Source of the DNA: Arbacia lixula
Taxonomy: Eukaryota > Echinodermata > Echinoidea > Arbacioida > Arbaciidae
DNA length: 64,000 bases
Reading direction: 5' to 3'
NCBI GenBank assembly: GCA_963669155.1
Contig: OZ022595.1
Location: forward strand, 4,190,642 to 4,254,641
In this document: positions 25,101 through 36,125 of the stretch, in pieces
Position numbering within the stretch: the stretch's first letter is position 1
Layout: each line of letters opens with the position of its first letter
Position numbers and translations under genes: made by a program
The notes under the pieces: generated by a model
The model's database searches: none
Told to the model about the DNA's origin: nothing
What the model saw: the letters and a program-made list of their open reading frames with translations, nothing else

Positions 25101-27229
25101 TCCTTAAATTCCACAGGCCTGCCAATAAAGATCAGGTTTCTCTTCCCTAGGGATGGGGGGGGGGGGGGGGGGGGGCTAAACGAGTAAGTAGCAGGACCTG
25201 GTCACTGGATTTGTGCAGGTGTGACGTCAGTAGGCCCTCACGAATGCAGAATCGTGGCAAATTCGTTTCGTCTGAGTTGGCCTTTTAAAACTGGTTTTAA
25301 TGTATATGAAACATGGTGCATGCAGCTACGTAGAGGTATATCTCTTACCTTTGGCGCGAAAGTCACCTACGTAGAAATCTCCAAGACATTTGATGAAGTC
25401 TTCCTCAATACCGCCCGCTGTCGTCACAATGCAATCAATCTGAATCACAGAAAATAGTATCAGTGTGGTCTTCATGCTGTTCGTGCTGTTGATGCATTTG
25501 ATCCCGAGTAATACATACAAATCTCATGTAGCAGCCTTTCGTCTGGCATGCTAATGGTTCACGCTAACAAAAAGTAAATTGTACAAGGCGTTTGACACTT
25601 TGATCTTTAATAACTCAAAAGTGACACCTGAAATTTAGCTTAACATGAATTCGAAGGATGACACTTCCTTTGGGATGCAGGTTTCGTGATATTATATCAA
25701 CTGATATTCTTTTAATAATCTTCTAAATGTATTATTACATTGTCACTTGTTGACAATTCAAAACACAGCAATGCCCATTTTATGCGATCAATCGGCCAGT
25801 ATGTGTCGGTTGTAATGTTCGCAATCTTGAAAAGGTGACTCATGCAGGGTATATACAAACTATATCGATTCGAATATCAAACGGGTCGAGCGTTGGGACG
25901 TTCGCAGTGTTGACCTCCAACCACTATTGCTGATTCAACAAACACACAGGTCCCTACTACAATAATGACTTCTTACTGCACACGGACAAAGGAAGATATG
26001 TTTGTATTTTTGTTTAAAATGAGAAATATCACGAGTAAATAATATAAACATTTCACCACTTTGTTCATACCAGATTATGTTTGGCAAGAAAGCAGATAGC
26101 TTCACGCAAACCGCATGTAATGATGCTGGATGTATATCCAAGGAATATGGTGCAGTTTGTCTGAGGACTGCCCGACAGATCACGCTGCGTGCTGTCAGAA
26201 GAGTCTTCCACAGGTTCGAACTTCTTCTCTATCTATTGAGTAAAGAAAACATCCCTTGATCACTTCACAGAATACATGCCTGTGGAGAGAAATGAAATGT
26301 CGTCAATTCTGTTGTGTCTGTCACTGATACTCTCCGAGTAAATCTAGCTTATCATTTTATTCCTGCTAGTAAACATTGGTAATGTGGCTGTCACATCTAC
26401 CGGAATCATTTTGACTTCTCATACGTCACGGGAAGCGTGCGTTTTTTTTCAATTTTTCTCCAAATTGAGACTTTATTGCGGCAAACGAATGTGAATTCGC
26501 TTTTAGTGGATAATTTTAGATAAGTGGGAACTTATTTTTCTAATTTAGTAACCATTGAAGGATGCAAGGTTCAAGATATCATCTTGCCGTTTTCTTTCCT
26601 TCTTATATGATTTGATCAATCAACTTTATTTACACGGAGAGTACCATTAACAAAAAGCAAGAATAGTAATGCAGCTACATGTTTTTCTGTGTATTATTCC
26701 TTAAATAGTTAGAGCAGCTAGCTTAAGCAATTCACTATGTTGACATGGCTGGCTGGCAAAAGGTGGGTTAATTAGTATTTCGGGTGTTACTTCAAATATT
26801 AGCTATGTTGCAATTTTATAACATAATCACGATTGTCATCTCTTTCATTAAAGCTGCGCATGTAAGCATTACCATTCGGTTAACTTCATCAACTGCGGCG
26901 GAGAAATGCGACGCCTGGAAGCCCGTTGTCCTCATGGAGGCGACGATCTGTTTCAGATCGGCGCCCTGGCTGAAGTCAAAGCCGCGCACGACCACGGGTT
27001 CGCTCGAGGTCAACTTTTCGATCTTCTCATCAACATTTCCGCGAACGATGGCTGGAATTGGTCGGTAGGGCAACGTCTGGTTGCTCACCGACGTCGAAGA
27101 TAACCCTCTGACGTTGACTGGGGCTAGGTGCTGCCATGAAACTTGTCGACGTCGACGAGCGCATAAGCGATACAGCGACCAGCGCCGGACGGCTAGTGAC
27201 GTCAACTGGATCACACTGTCTGACATCAT
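19106..27229 (-). CDS. DHPS: Deoxyhypusine synthase family protein, nine exons
   Basis: Deoxyhypusine synthase transfers the butylamine group of spermidine, with NAD, to a lysine of eIF5A. Coding exons in order: 27229-26873, 26232-26071, 25439-25349, 23988-23861, 23233-23147, 22405-22294, 21053-20950, 19675-19544, 19183-19106; all phases join, giving 416 aa. The core from RGFDF (82) to the C-terminus aligns with human DHPS. Conserved: TTAGG-EED, TDGAFGD, KHH (His339), the DFDGSDSG loop and the catalytic lysine in EAVSWGK (Lys382). Odd points: the first ~80 residues are a basic, Ser/Thr-rich extension resembling a mitochondrial presequence; human Asn106 and Ser109 of the NAD-binding TSNLIS loop are Ser155 and Thr158; human Gly283 is Ala334; the C-terminus is short. 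Start: Met27229, or Met27226 next to it; no other in-frame Met lies before the core. It could be the true enzyme or a diverged paralogue. Confidence 0.9.
24064..24440. mobile_element. GC-rich TIR element in intron 3 of deoxyhypusine synthase gene
   Basis: Ends are inverted: gcgagctttcgttttgagga then cggacgg at the left, and ccgtccgc then ataacgaaagctccctac at the right. The interior is clearly more GC-rich than the surrounding intron. Frames inside have no recognisable domain. It is likely a MITE-type insertion; the superfamily is unknown. Confidence 0.5.
26421..26553. mobile_element. Solo end of the ggttactaaattag MITE
   Basis: About 130 bases match the right end of the 10085-10702 element, including tgagactttattgcggcaaa, gtggataatttta and the tip ctaatttagtaacc. 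It lies in intron 1 of the deoxyhypusine synthase gene. Confidence 0.75.
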
Positions 27230-27429
27230 TGAAGCTGATATTCACTCTGAATATGTGGTAGATCAGTACAAAATATATATTATCATTATAACAGAATGCT
27301 TCGATGTGACCTAATTAACAGTCATGATAAGCTTATTTTTCAAAACACTCTCAAGCAAGCAAACACTGCTACCACAACTACCTTACCTCACAGCACGTAC
27401 CCATTTCCAAGGGTGTTTGAATTATTTGG

Positions 27430-27620
27430 AGTGTCATCAGCCGTTTAGTGAATGCACATTTTACTGTAATGCCCTTGAAGACACAAAAGAAAGCTTTACA
27501 GAGGACTTCTCGTAAATCCCACTTTCGTAGCCGCCAACTCTCTGGCTGATATTCCCTTGTATTTGGTGCATAAACAAAGTACGATGTAGGATGCGCAGGA
27601 GATTTTTTGTTAATGTATGA
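27430..27620 (+). repeat. B repeat, diverged fragment
   Basis: It shares ordered blocks with 38560-38715: agccgttta/tgccgtttaa, cacaaaagaa-gctttaca, taaacaaa and ggatgcgcag-aga. This makes it an older copy of the repeat at 38535-39205. Confidence 0.45.
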
Positions 27621-27845
27621 ATTAGTTTGTGCTACTTGAACAACCTTGGAAAACATTTGGGGTTACCATTAGTAGCCATTGTTTAAAGGACATGCATACA
27701 GTTTCCATACATGACGAAAATGGTTTATTGCAAAGTGGATCTTGGTTTGAACGTGAGGCTGCAAGTCCATGTTAACAAATTATTCTTCACCGTTTGGTCA
27801 AAAGCACTGATTCGTGTATCCTACCTGGTAGGAATTAAGTATTCC

Positions 27846-28120
27846 TGATGAATTAGATCAACTAGCTCTCTTGCAGAGAGATCCTGGGATTCGGCCCAGC
27901 CCAGTGCGTACACCCTTGGACAAGGTGTTTTGCTCATGTTTGTCCCTCTCAGCCCAGGTGTAGTGAGTGAGTACCTGGCAGGATTTACTTCTGATCTTAT
28001 TAGACCAACTAGCTTCTGGCACTGTATAGGCCTAATTGGCTAAAGCCAGTGTATTACTCGAGCGCTTTGGAAAGCGCTATATAAAATACGATTACTATTA
28101 TCATTAACTACTATCATTAT
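27846..28120 (+). mobile_element. SINE-like repeat with (ATT)n-type tail
   Basis: The body reads gatcctgggattcgg, ccttggacaaggtgttttgc, cagcccaggtg, gtacctggcaggattta and ends agcgctttggaaagcgctat followed by an attactattatcatta tail. This layout (short non-coding body, conserved 3' end, simple-repeat tail) is typical of animal SINEs. A clear tRNA A/B box was not verified. Confidence 0.55.
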
Positions 28121-28682
28121 ATATATTTCGAACGGAACCTGTGGAAAACAGCCTATGGCAGTAATGGGTTACCGTGCTAAAATGAAATGGATTGAAATGA
28201 AAATGATCATTCGACACGGCCTATTATTTTGCGTTCCTATAATCAGGTTATTTCAACATGATTTCATGATTAATAGCAATAATGCTAATAATTGGGTTTT
28301 ATATAGCACTAATTCTATGAAAAGGTGTGTCGCGATGTTTAGCGGTTGCGCGTCAGTCGTGGATTTCGTGCATGGGGGGGGGGGGGGGGGAGGGGGAGGG
28401 GCTATTCAGCGCTAGAAGGTCGTTGGTGTAATCAAATCGGGAGTAATTTACAGTATTTTAACTCATTTCGCAACATGTTATTGAGCAAATGTTTGAAACA
28501 ACTAAGCGTTTGGCGTCAACAGTGTATAGTGTACGTGTTTGCCATTTAATCTTTATAATTGGTGCATCGCATTTTAAAATACAAGGTTGTCATTTCTACG
28601 GAAGACAGACAAATACAGATATTGACATATATTGACAGATATTGTTTGGATATAGGTTGCTGTATTGCGGATTGAATTGAAT

Positions 28683-28790
28683 GATATACCAGGGAGGTGT
28701 TATGAAGGAGAAGAAACTCCAGCATTATACATTCAAACATCTGTATGGGTTCTAAAGCGTGTTTCATGAATGTCAAAAACATTCAATTTC
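28683..28790. repeat. catctgtatgggttctaaag dispersed repeat, copy 1
   Basis: The block ccaggga-gtgttat-gaagga, then gaaact, then cattcaaacatctgtatggg, then ttctaaag is repeated at 29408-29512 and, reversed, near 43870-43940. Confidence 0.65.
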
Positions 28791-29407
28791 AATTTATTCA
28801 TATTTCTGTTCAATACATGTAAAATAAAAGCAATAATACATCAACATAGTCAGTCTTTGACATAAACAAAACTAGTATAATGATGCAAAATATTACATAA
28901 TGGTCAATATCAAACATACAGTGGATATAGCTAAAGAAATATGAATGGGGCCTATTTAAAGCAAGCTTGTAAATCGTATAGACCCCAAAATAATGTGGAT
29001 TAAAAGAACACTTCGGAGTACGGATAAACAAATTGACCAAAGAAATAAACAAAAGAAATCATAAACAACCCAAGAAACAACATGAAAACAAATCGAGAAC
29101 AAAAATCAAAAGGCGTACGATTAATCCAGCAATACAACAAAAAAGTTTGCATGCGAGGAATAGACAAACAAAACCAAACAAATCAGGAGAAGTCAGGATG
29201 AAATACGATAGTGCTCAAGCTTCTACGAAGGCAATTCGACTGTTGACTCAGTATTGAATATGTATGAATAAGTATAAATATGTATACGAAGACATCATTC
29301 ATAAGATGGATTCATTATAATATATGCAAATCACATTACATGTACATTCCGGCAAGGACGCCTAACCATGCCACGTGGCCGAGCACCCGCCGAGCTCAAG
29401 GAAATTG

Positions 29408-29512
29408 GCTAGTAATTCCAGGGAAGTGTTATAGGAAGGAATAGAAACTCGGGCATAATACATTCAAACATCTGTATGGGTTCTAAAGTGTGCTCATGAA
29501 TGTCAAAAGAAT
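29408..29512. repeat. catctgtatgggttctaaag dispersed repeat, copy 2
   Basis: Close copy of 28683-28790. It directly abuts the left 630-bp direct repeat at 29516. Confidence 0.65.
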
Positions 29513-29515
29513 TCC

Positions 29516-30147
29516 ATAATCATGACAATGCTTTGATGTTCCATGTGCCGAGCCGACATTTAGCTGATGTCAACTTGAAAAGAAATTTCTTTTATTTCCC
29601 ATTTGTCTGTAGACGTTTTGTTTTTGACAAATTTGTTTGCAAACTATAAGGAAGTTAACGGCAGATAATGACAGATTCTAATACTCTTCTTTTGTTTCGA
29701 AAAGTATTAAGTAATCATTAAAAATCGGACATATAACCTATTTGTATTAATTACAAAATTGACCAATTTCTTCACTTTCCGACAACTTGTGCATTTGGGA
29801 GATTCAACCACCCTCAAAATGATATATTAAGCTGTGTGTTATCATTAACGGCGTTTGTGTGTGTTTGCGTGAAGTAGAGATATTTTACTTGAAAAACTTG
29901 TTTATTTGTGTTTGCTGATACCTGTTTTGCTCATGGAAGTATTAATGTCATTAACAGAACGGGACAAGCGAAATGAGACTGTAAATTTCTTTTGTTCCCT
30001 CTGAGAAACCGTTGCCACACAATCATGTTCATCATTGTTCAAACACCTGAACAGCACCTGTTGAGAACACCATAACTTTTCAGCGGCTTGGCACATGGGT
30101 TCAAAGAAAGAAAGTTGCTTCATATCCTTTCCATAACACATCCCTGG
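29516..30147. repeat. 630-bp direct repeat, left copy, flanking a LINE
   Basis: Runs from ataatcatgacaatgctttg to tccctgg and matches 31630-32258 over its whole length at roughly nine bases in ten. On the minus strand it holds a 79-residue open frame (30141-29902) that aligns with one in the other copy. No known domain is recognised. Confidence 0.8.
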
Positions 30148-31629
30148 TAATTCTAAAGAGTATCAGTTTTTTTTTCCAAGAACTCGGCAGGTTGCTCGGA
30201 CCAAGGTGCCGGGCAGCGTCCTTGTCGGAGCGTGAGTGGTGAACAAAAAAAAAAAGAGTAAAGGCTAAAAGAAATTATTGCGTGGTTTATGAACATAACA
30301 AATGTTTCTTTAAATTGCACTTGAATGAAGATATTTTTATGCAGCGAGTAAGCTCGTGGGGAAGGTTTTTCCAAAACATTGGCCCTGTAAACATGATTGT
30401 TTTCTTTGCAAAAATTGTTCGAGTACGTGGAAGGTGAAAAGCGTCGCGCTGTCGAGTTGGATAATTATGAATAGCATCGTTTCTTGTAAACATGTGCGAG
30501 AAAACATCTGGAAGTTCCCCATTCGAAAATTTGAACATAAATATACCGACATTGTAGTAAAATAAGTCTATTATTTTCAAGATGTTATTGCTTGCAAAAA
30601 GTAATTTGTGTGGGACAAATAACCAGTGTTATTTACAATTCTAATAGCACGTTTTTTAATAAGAAAAAGAGAGTCCAGTAAAAATTTTGACGCATTCCCC
30701 CATGCAAGAATCCCTTAGTTAAGATATGGCGAAATTAAAGTTGAGAATATGTTTTGTAAAATGCGGCTAGGAAAAAAGTGTTTGAGTTTATTGAGAATTC
30801 CGGTGTTTCTGGACAAAATTTTACTAAGATAATTAATGTGGGTTTTCCAAGATAAGTCATTATCAATATGTAAGCCTAAAAATTTAGTACTATCGACCTG
30901 TTGAACATTAGTGTCGCTAATTTTAAGAGGAGCGGGGAGGGCATTCAAAGAATTACTAAAGATCATTTAGTTGTTTTTTTCAATATTAAGAGATAATCTG
31001 TTTGCGTGGATCCAAGTCTGGACTAGTCGTAATTCATTATTCATTGTATCAGCGAGTAAGATGGGATTGTTATGTGAATAAAATAAATCTGTGTCGTCGG
31101 CAAAACAAATAAAAGAGAGTACCTGAGAAGATTTTTGAATGTCATTAATATATAAAATAAATAAAAGTGGGCCCAGCAGGGAACCTTGGGGGACACCACA
31201 CGAAATCAATTTTAGTTGAGAGTCATGACTATTGATGCTAACGTACTGTTTCCTATTCTTTAGATAATCCCTAAACCATTCAAGAGCCCCCCCCCCCCCC
31301 CCCCACGGATTCCATAGTGACTTAATTTTTAAAGTAAAATTTCATGGTCTATCGTGTCGAATGCCTTCGAAAAATCAAGGAAAACACCAATGGTATGAGA
31401 AGCATCATCTATAGCATGGGCTACCTTGTCAATAAAACTGAGTAATGCATGGGTAGTACTATGTTTTTCTCTGAAACCAAACTGGAAGTTAGTGAAAACC
31501 TGGCAATTCAAAAGAAACCTAAGAGTGCGTTTGTAAACAAGTCTTTCAAGAATTTTAGAAAATGATGTTAAAAGGGAGATAAGACGATAATTATTTACGA
31601 AATCTTTTTGACCTTTTTTAAAAATGGCA
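30148..31629 (-). mobile_element. Degraded Jockey/CR1-type LINE, truncated at 5' end
   Basis: On the minus strand, successive frames give a non-LTR reverse transcriptase: FKKG-KD-VNNYRLISLL and SKILERLVYKR (31629-31500), FLDFSKAFDTIDHEILL (near 31340), GVPQGSLLGPLLFILYINDI and catalytic FADDTDL (31200-31090), KFLGLHIDNDLSW (near 30870), then a C-terminal NYPTRQRDAFHLPRTRT stretch (30470) and the stop at 30287. Frameshifts and stops occur, one at a poly-C run at 31290, so it is dead. The 5' half is missing. A short A-run (30175-30167 read on the minus strand) marks the 3' end. Confidence 0.85.
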
Positions 31630-32258
31630 ATAATCATGACAATGCTTTGATGTTCCATGTGCCGGGCCGACATGTAGCTGTTGTGAACTTGAAAAAGAAA
31701 TGTCTTTAGTTGCCCATTTGTCTCTAGAAGCTTTGTTTTTGACAAATTTGTTTGCAAATTATAAGGAAGTTAAGTACAGATTATGACAGATCCTTCACTC
31801 TGCTTTTGTTTCGAAAAGTAATGAGGAATCATTAAAAAAAACCCGGACATATAACATATTTGTATTACTTACTAAATTTACCAATTTCATCACTTTCCGA
31901 CATCTTGTGCATTTGTGGGATTCAACCATTCTGAAAATGATATATTAAGCTGTGTATTAACGGTGATGGTATGCGTTTGCGTGCAGCGGAGATATTTTAC
32001 TTAAAAATCTTGTTTATTTGTGTTTACTGATACCTGTTATGCTCATGAAAGTATTAATTCCATTAACAGAACGGGACAAGCGAAATGAGACTGTCCATTT
32101 CTTTTGTTCTCTCTGAGAAGCCGTTGCCACGCAATCATGTTCATAATTGTTCAAACACCTGAACAGCACCTGTTGAGAACAACATAACCTTTCAGCGGCT
32201 TGGCACATGGGTTCAAAGAGAGAAAGTTGCTTCACATCCTTCCATAACATATCCCTGG
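31630..32258. repeat. 630-bp direct repeat, right copy
   Basis: Same orientation as 29516-30147 and immediately adjacent to the truncated 5' end of the LINE. A 124-residue minus-strand frame (32388-32014) runs through it and 130 bases beyond its outer edge. Its C-terminal 75 residues match the frame in the left copy (EPMCQAAE, QQVLFRCLNN, EHDCVAT, SFRLSRSVN). Function unknown. Confidence 0.8.
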
Positions 32259-32388
32259 ATATACGAATACACTCCTTGTTTATGACCTCGTTTATTTTGC
32301 GGCTCGCAACATTCACAGACCGCGTGCACAATGACAGCACAAGTACGGGACGAGAACGAACAAGAACGCATTTAAGATATTTGCACAA
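32014..32388 (-). CDS. Unknown 124-residue open frame in the direct repeat
   Basis: The frame is not recognised. Its last 75 or so residues are repeated with about one change in six at 30141-29902, ending in the same ISKHK plus stop in both copies. Conservation of frame and stop between diverged copies hints that the repeat once coded for protein, perhaps the end of a mobile-element protein. No catalytic motif, signal or membrane segment is evident. It may equally be chance openness in a young repeat. Confidence 0.2.
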   Translation of the reverse strand: MCKYLKCVLVRSRPVLVLSLCTRSVNVASRKINEVINKECIRISRDMLWKDVKQLSLFEPMCQAAERLCCSQQVLFRCLNNYEHDCVATASQREQKKWTVSFRLSRSVNGINTFMSITGISKHK

Positions 32389-32953
32389 TTTTCGAATCGT
32401 TGCAATGTTATTTACCCGGAATCGTCAGTTTTGTCTCATAGACACCCGATACTCACCAGTTCCTGTGCTTTCTTGCTCTTTCTTGTCTGCTGAACATATA
32501 TTATATCGCCGATACACCTCCAGTTCACCCGCTACATGTCATTTAGGAGAACAAGAAATGCATGTGAACAGAGATGAAAATATTGAAAATGTTGCTCTAA
32601 TTTGGTCGTCTGTAAATGCTGCCTGACAAGGTATGATTGTTGCAATGCAAATACCTGAACCTTGGAACCAGATGCAATGACTATTTTGCTATATCCATTA
32701 TTGTCTATACGATATAATAAAAATGTGATTGCTGCAATACAAATACTTGGAACCAGATGTTTACGACCCATTCTGGTCAATACAATACAATACATATGTG
32801 AATGCTACATTCACACGCTTTATCCTTCTAAGGTGTTATACGTAATGAACGTAATCAATATGTTTTTAATGTTCTTTCCGAATCACTTCATCTCTCTGTG
32901 TCAACCATACACAAGTATACACATACATGTACTACACCACCTCTCCTCTTTCA

Positions 32954-33346
<393 letters not shown>

Positions 33347-33383
33347 TCATCAACTCCTTTTCTATCGTTAAAATCGTTCTCCC

Positions 33384-33718
33384 TAATTGCGTAGTAGCGC
33401 GTTATTGCATTTACATGTATCTTGTCATTCAGATTCGATGGATGGAATGCACTTTGAATCTATTAGTTGTTGCTACTCGGACAAATCTCGGACAAGCTTT
33501 GGGGTTCCCATTGGTAACGTTTTGTTTGAACGGCGTGAATAAAATATTATATTCATGCCGTTGGCATTTATGGCATTTTGACAGCACCTGTTGGCGTGCG
33601 TTTTTTTTTCAAATTTTCGTCAAAATGAGACTATAATGCGGCAAACGAATGTGAATTCGTTTTTCGTGGATAATTTTACATAGATAAGTGGGAACTTATT
33701 TTTCTAATTTAGAAACCC
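33384..33718. mobile_element. ggttactaaattag MITE, left-arm-deleted copy
   Basis: It contains the central part (gcgttattgcat, cttgtcattcag, gacaagctttggggttccca) and the complete right arm ending ctaatttagaaaccct. The left arm is missing. Confidence 0.7.
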
Positions 33719-33958
33719 TTTAATTACATGTGTGTTATTACAGAGTTAATTACATACAAGAATATATAGTACTAGAAAAACAACTCACTGTAGTAGTACT
33801 CCAGATACATCAGTTAAGTGTTTTTTTCTAGTTTATTTTCTCTGAAAAGCGAAGTGGGCATCTGTGATATTCAGAGTCGTCGAAGTGCGGACTATAATGG
33901 TTTTAGTAATTATGTTTCAAAGTTAGCCAACAGAGGGCAGGAATTAACCAAAAACCGT

Positions 33959-34315
33959 ATACAGTCAAACCTGTCTTAGAGGCCACCTGTCTATAGCAGC
34001 CAACCTGTCTATAGTGGCCACTGAAATATTTCCCCCGGAGAGAGATCGTGTGTTAAAGAATCGGGAAAAACTCGTTATTCCGAAGGTTCGTTATTCCGAA
34101 CGTTACGCGACAAATGCTCGGATTTAAAAAAAAAAAACTTTTTCGTTTCCGGACTAACGAGCATCGAGGTCTAGGCAATTTACGTGTTTCGGAATAACGA
34201 ACCTTCGGAATAAACGAATTTTCGGAATATCGAACTGTAACCAAAGAACCTGTCTATAAAGGCCAATTTTTTTTTGCTTCCCTTGGGTGGCCACTATAGA
34301 TAGGTTTCACTGTAT
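33959..34315. mobile_element. TIR MITE (acagtcaaacctgtct) with a second MITE inserted in it
   Basis: The ends are inverted (atacagtcaaacctgtct, then ggccac, and ggccactatagataggtttc, then actgtat). Between them, at 34071-34245, sits a complete TTCCGAA element in the opposite orientation to 2117-2285. The outer text resumes on both sides (tgtctatagtggcc before, ctgtctataaaggcc after), so the inner one inserted later. Confidence 0.65.
34071..34245. mobile_element. Palindromic TTCCGAA MITE, copy 2 (nested)
   Basis: Reverse-orientation copy of 2117-2285, rich in cgttattccgaaggttcg on one side and the complement on the other. Confidence 0.65.
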
Positions 34316-34837
34316 GTTGTGATATTGGTATTTGTAAATGTGCAATGATATTGCGATTATGTAATCGCATGTCAGACCAAAATCTGATAAAATGTGAGAT
34401 TTTGCATGGGATTGTGCACAAAATGCTGCTTTTCCTAAACTACTCTATATCTCTGCCAATTGTGCCTTCTAGGCCTTTTGCTTGATCACATTGTTTTTGA
34501 AAATTATCAAAATACATATTTGAAGCAAACAAAATCATAAACATTAAGAGAACAATTGGGGAGAAATCAATAGAATACATAAGAAATTAAAAAAAACCCA
34601 AAATACATTAGAATTGATTTGTAATGGCAAAGTTGTTTAACATGATATTGTTGATTATGATACTCGGCACATTAAAAAAAGGTTTGAACTTCATGCCATC
34701 TTTTTAATGAAATATAAAAAAGGGTAAAATCTGCATCTGATTTTAAACAAAATTGAACACTTTTTTCTTTAAAACAGTATGAAGCCTTTATCTCCATGCA
34801 AAAGTTTACGTCGCTCCTTTACCGAAATGTTAGGTGG

Positions 34838-34864
34838 GGGGGGGGGGGGGGGGAGGGGGGGGGG
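34838..34864. repeat. Long poly-G tract
   Basis: Twenty-six Gs out of 27 bases, followed by a C-rich stretch (cccccctacccccag), giving G-quadruplex potential. One of many G/C homopolymers in the window. Confidence 0.8.
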
Positions 34865-34964
34865 GTCAAAATCCCCCCTACCCCCAGTCAAAACCTGCTC
34901 TTAAAAAGAGCAATCAGAATAGGGTTATGCCTTTACCACATGCAAAAAAATATTGCACATTCGA

Positions 34965-35515
34965 GATAAATATGTGGTTCTAATAAAAATTAAGAAAAAT
35001 GAAAATAAACTCTAGATTTCAATGTCAATCGCTTTTGAGCCCCAAACACTTATAGATCATCTGAAGCGGAATCTATTTTACTTTTTGAAAATACCATTAT
35101 TTTTCAACCTCTCCTTGTAGTAGGGTCAGGATCCAGCAAAATATCAACCATGTTCAAATCCAAAATGCGTGAGATATGACGAAGTTGTGAACGATCCTAA
35201 CCAGCCAATTATAGTCCACGATAATAACGAAATGCCACCGGCGATTCAAGGGTCGCGGACTATGATTGGCTGGTTAGGATCGCTCACAACTTCGTCATGT
35301 CTCATGCAGTTTTTATTTGGACATGGTGTATATTTTGCTGGATCCTGACCCTTCTACAAGGAGAGATTGAAAAAAATGGTATGTTCACAAAGTACAATAG
35401 ATTCCGATTCAGATGATCTATAAGTGTTTGGGGCTCAAAAGCGTTTGACATTGAAATATAGAGTTTTTCTTTTCATTTTCTTTATTTAAATAGAACCACA
35501 TATTTATCTCGAATT
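34965..35515. mobile_element. Large foldback element, arms about 250 bp
   Basis: Left arm 34965-35222 and right arm 35258-35515 are inverted copies: ataaatatgtggttcta with its complement tagaaccacatatttat, gagccccaaacacttataga with its complement, and gatcctaaccagccaat against attggctggttaggatc near the middle. The centre of about 35 bases is cgaaatgccaccggcg. No coding. The arm text gggtcaggatccagcaaa recurs at 35890 and 36095. Confidence 0.75.
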
Positions 35516-35739
35516 TGCAATATTTTTCTGCCTGTTTGAATTGAATGTTTTTTCATACTTGGTAAACTTCGACCTCCAACATACAGGTGCAAAAGAAAGT
35601 GTACAAAAATATGGTTTATTCATGGAGATATCGCAGTTTGAAAGGGAGACCTTTTTCGTGGTTCGAGTGGTCAAGTGAAGGTCACGACTACCGAGCTGAA
35701 AATAAAATCGCGTGTTTTCTGCTGCCTGCGGACGAATAT

Positions 35740-36125
35740 CGGTTGCCAAGTCCGTATGATTTCTGAAAATTCGCGTCACTTTGAAGACGAATAGCACAAA
35801 TGTTTTATTTTAGAGCCCAAACAAAACTGGAATCAAATTCTGGAGCACTGGCTTTCCAGAGCTGTAACTGGTCTTGCCGTCCAATTTGTAGAAAGGTCAG
35901 GATCCAGCAAAGTCTGAGAGCTTACATATTAGTCGGTTGCGAAGTCCGCACGATTTCTGAAATCTCGCGTCACTTTGAAGACGAAGAGCACAAATATTTT
36001 ATTATTCAGCCCAAACAATATTGAAATCAAAATCTCCGCTGGAGTATTGGCTTTTTAGAGCCGTAAATGTCGTTGCCGTACAATCCATAGAAGGGTCAGG
36101 ATTCAGCAAGATCTGAGAGCTTACA
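35740..36125. repeat. Tandem duplication, unit about 195 bp
   Basis: Unit 1 (about 35740-35932) and unit 2 (about 35933-36125) share cggttgc-aagtccg, gatttctgaaa, cgcgtcactttgaagacgaa, gagcccaaac, ggtcaggat-cagcaa and tctgagagcttaca. Each unit ends with the word also found in the foldback just upstream, so the two structures are related. Confidence 0.7.

Larger units (their letters stand above)
27250..29515. other. Repeat-rich region upstream of deoxyhypusine synthase
   Basis: It should contain the promoter of the minus-strand deoxyhypusine synthase gene just above 27229, but no TATA box is evident. The rest is repeat: a B-repeat fragment (27430-27620), a MITE scrap (27659-27735), a SINE-like repeat (27846-28120), a poly-G run (28374) and two copies of a catctgtatgggttctaaag repeat. 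Confidence 0.45.
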
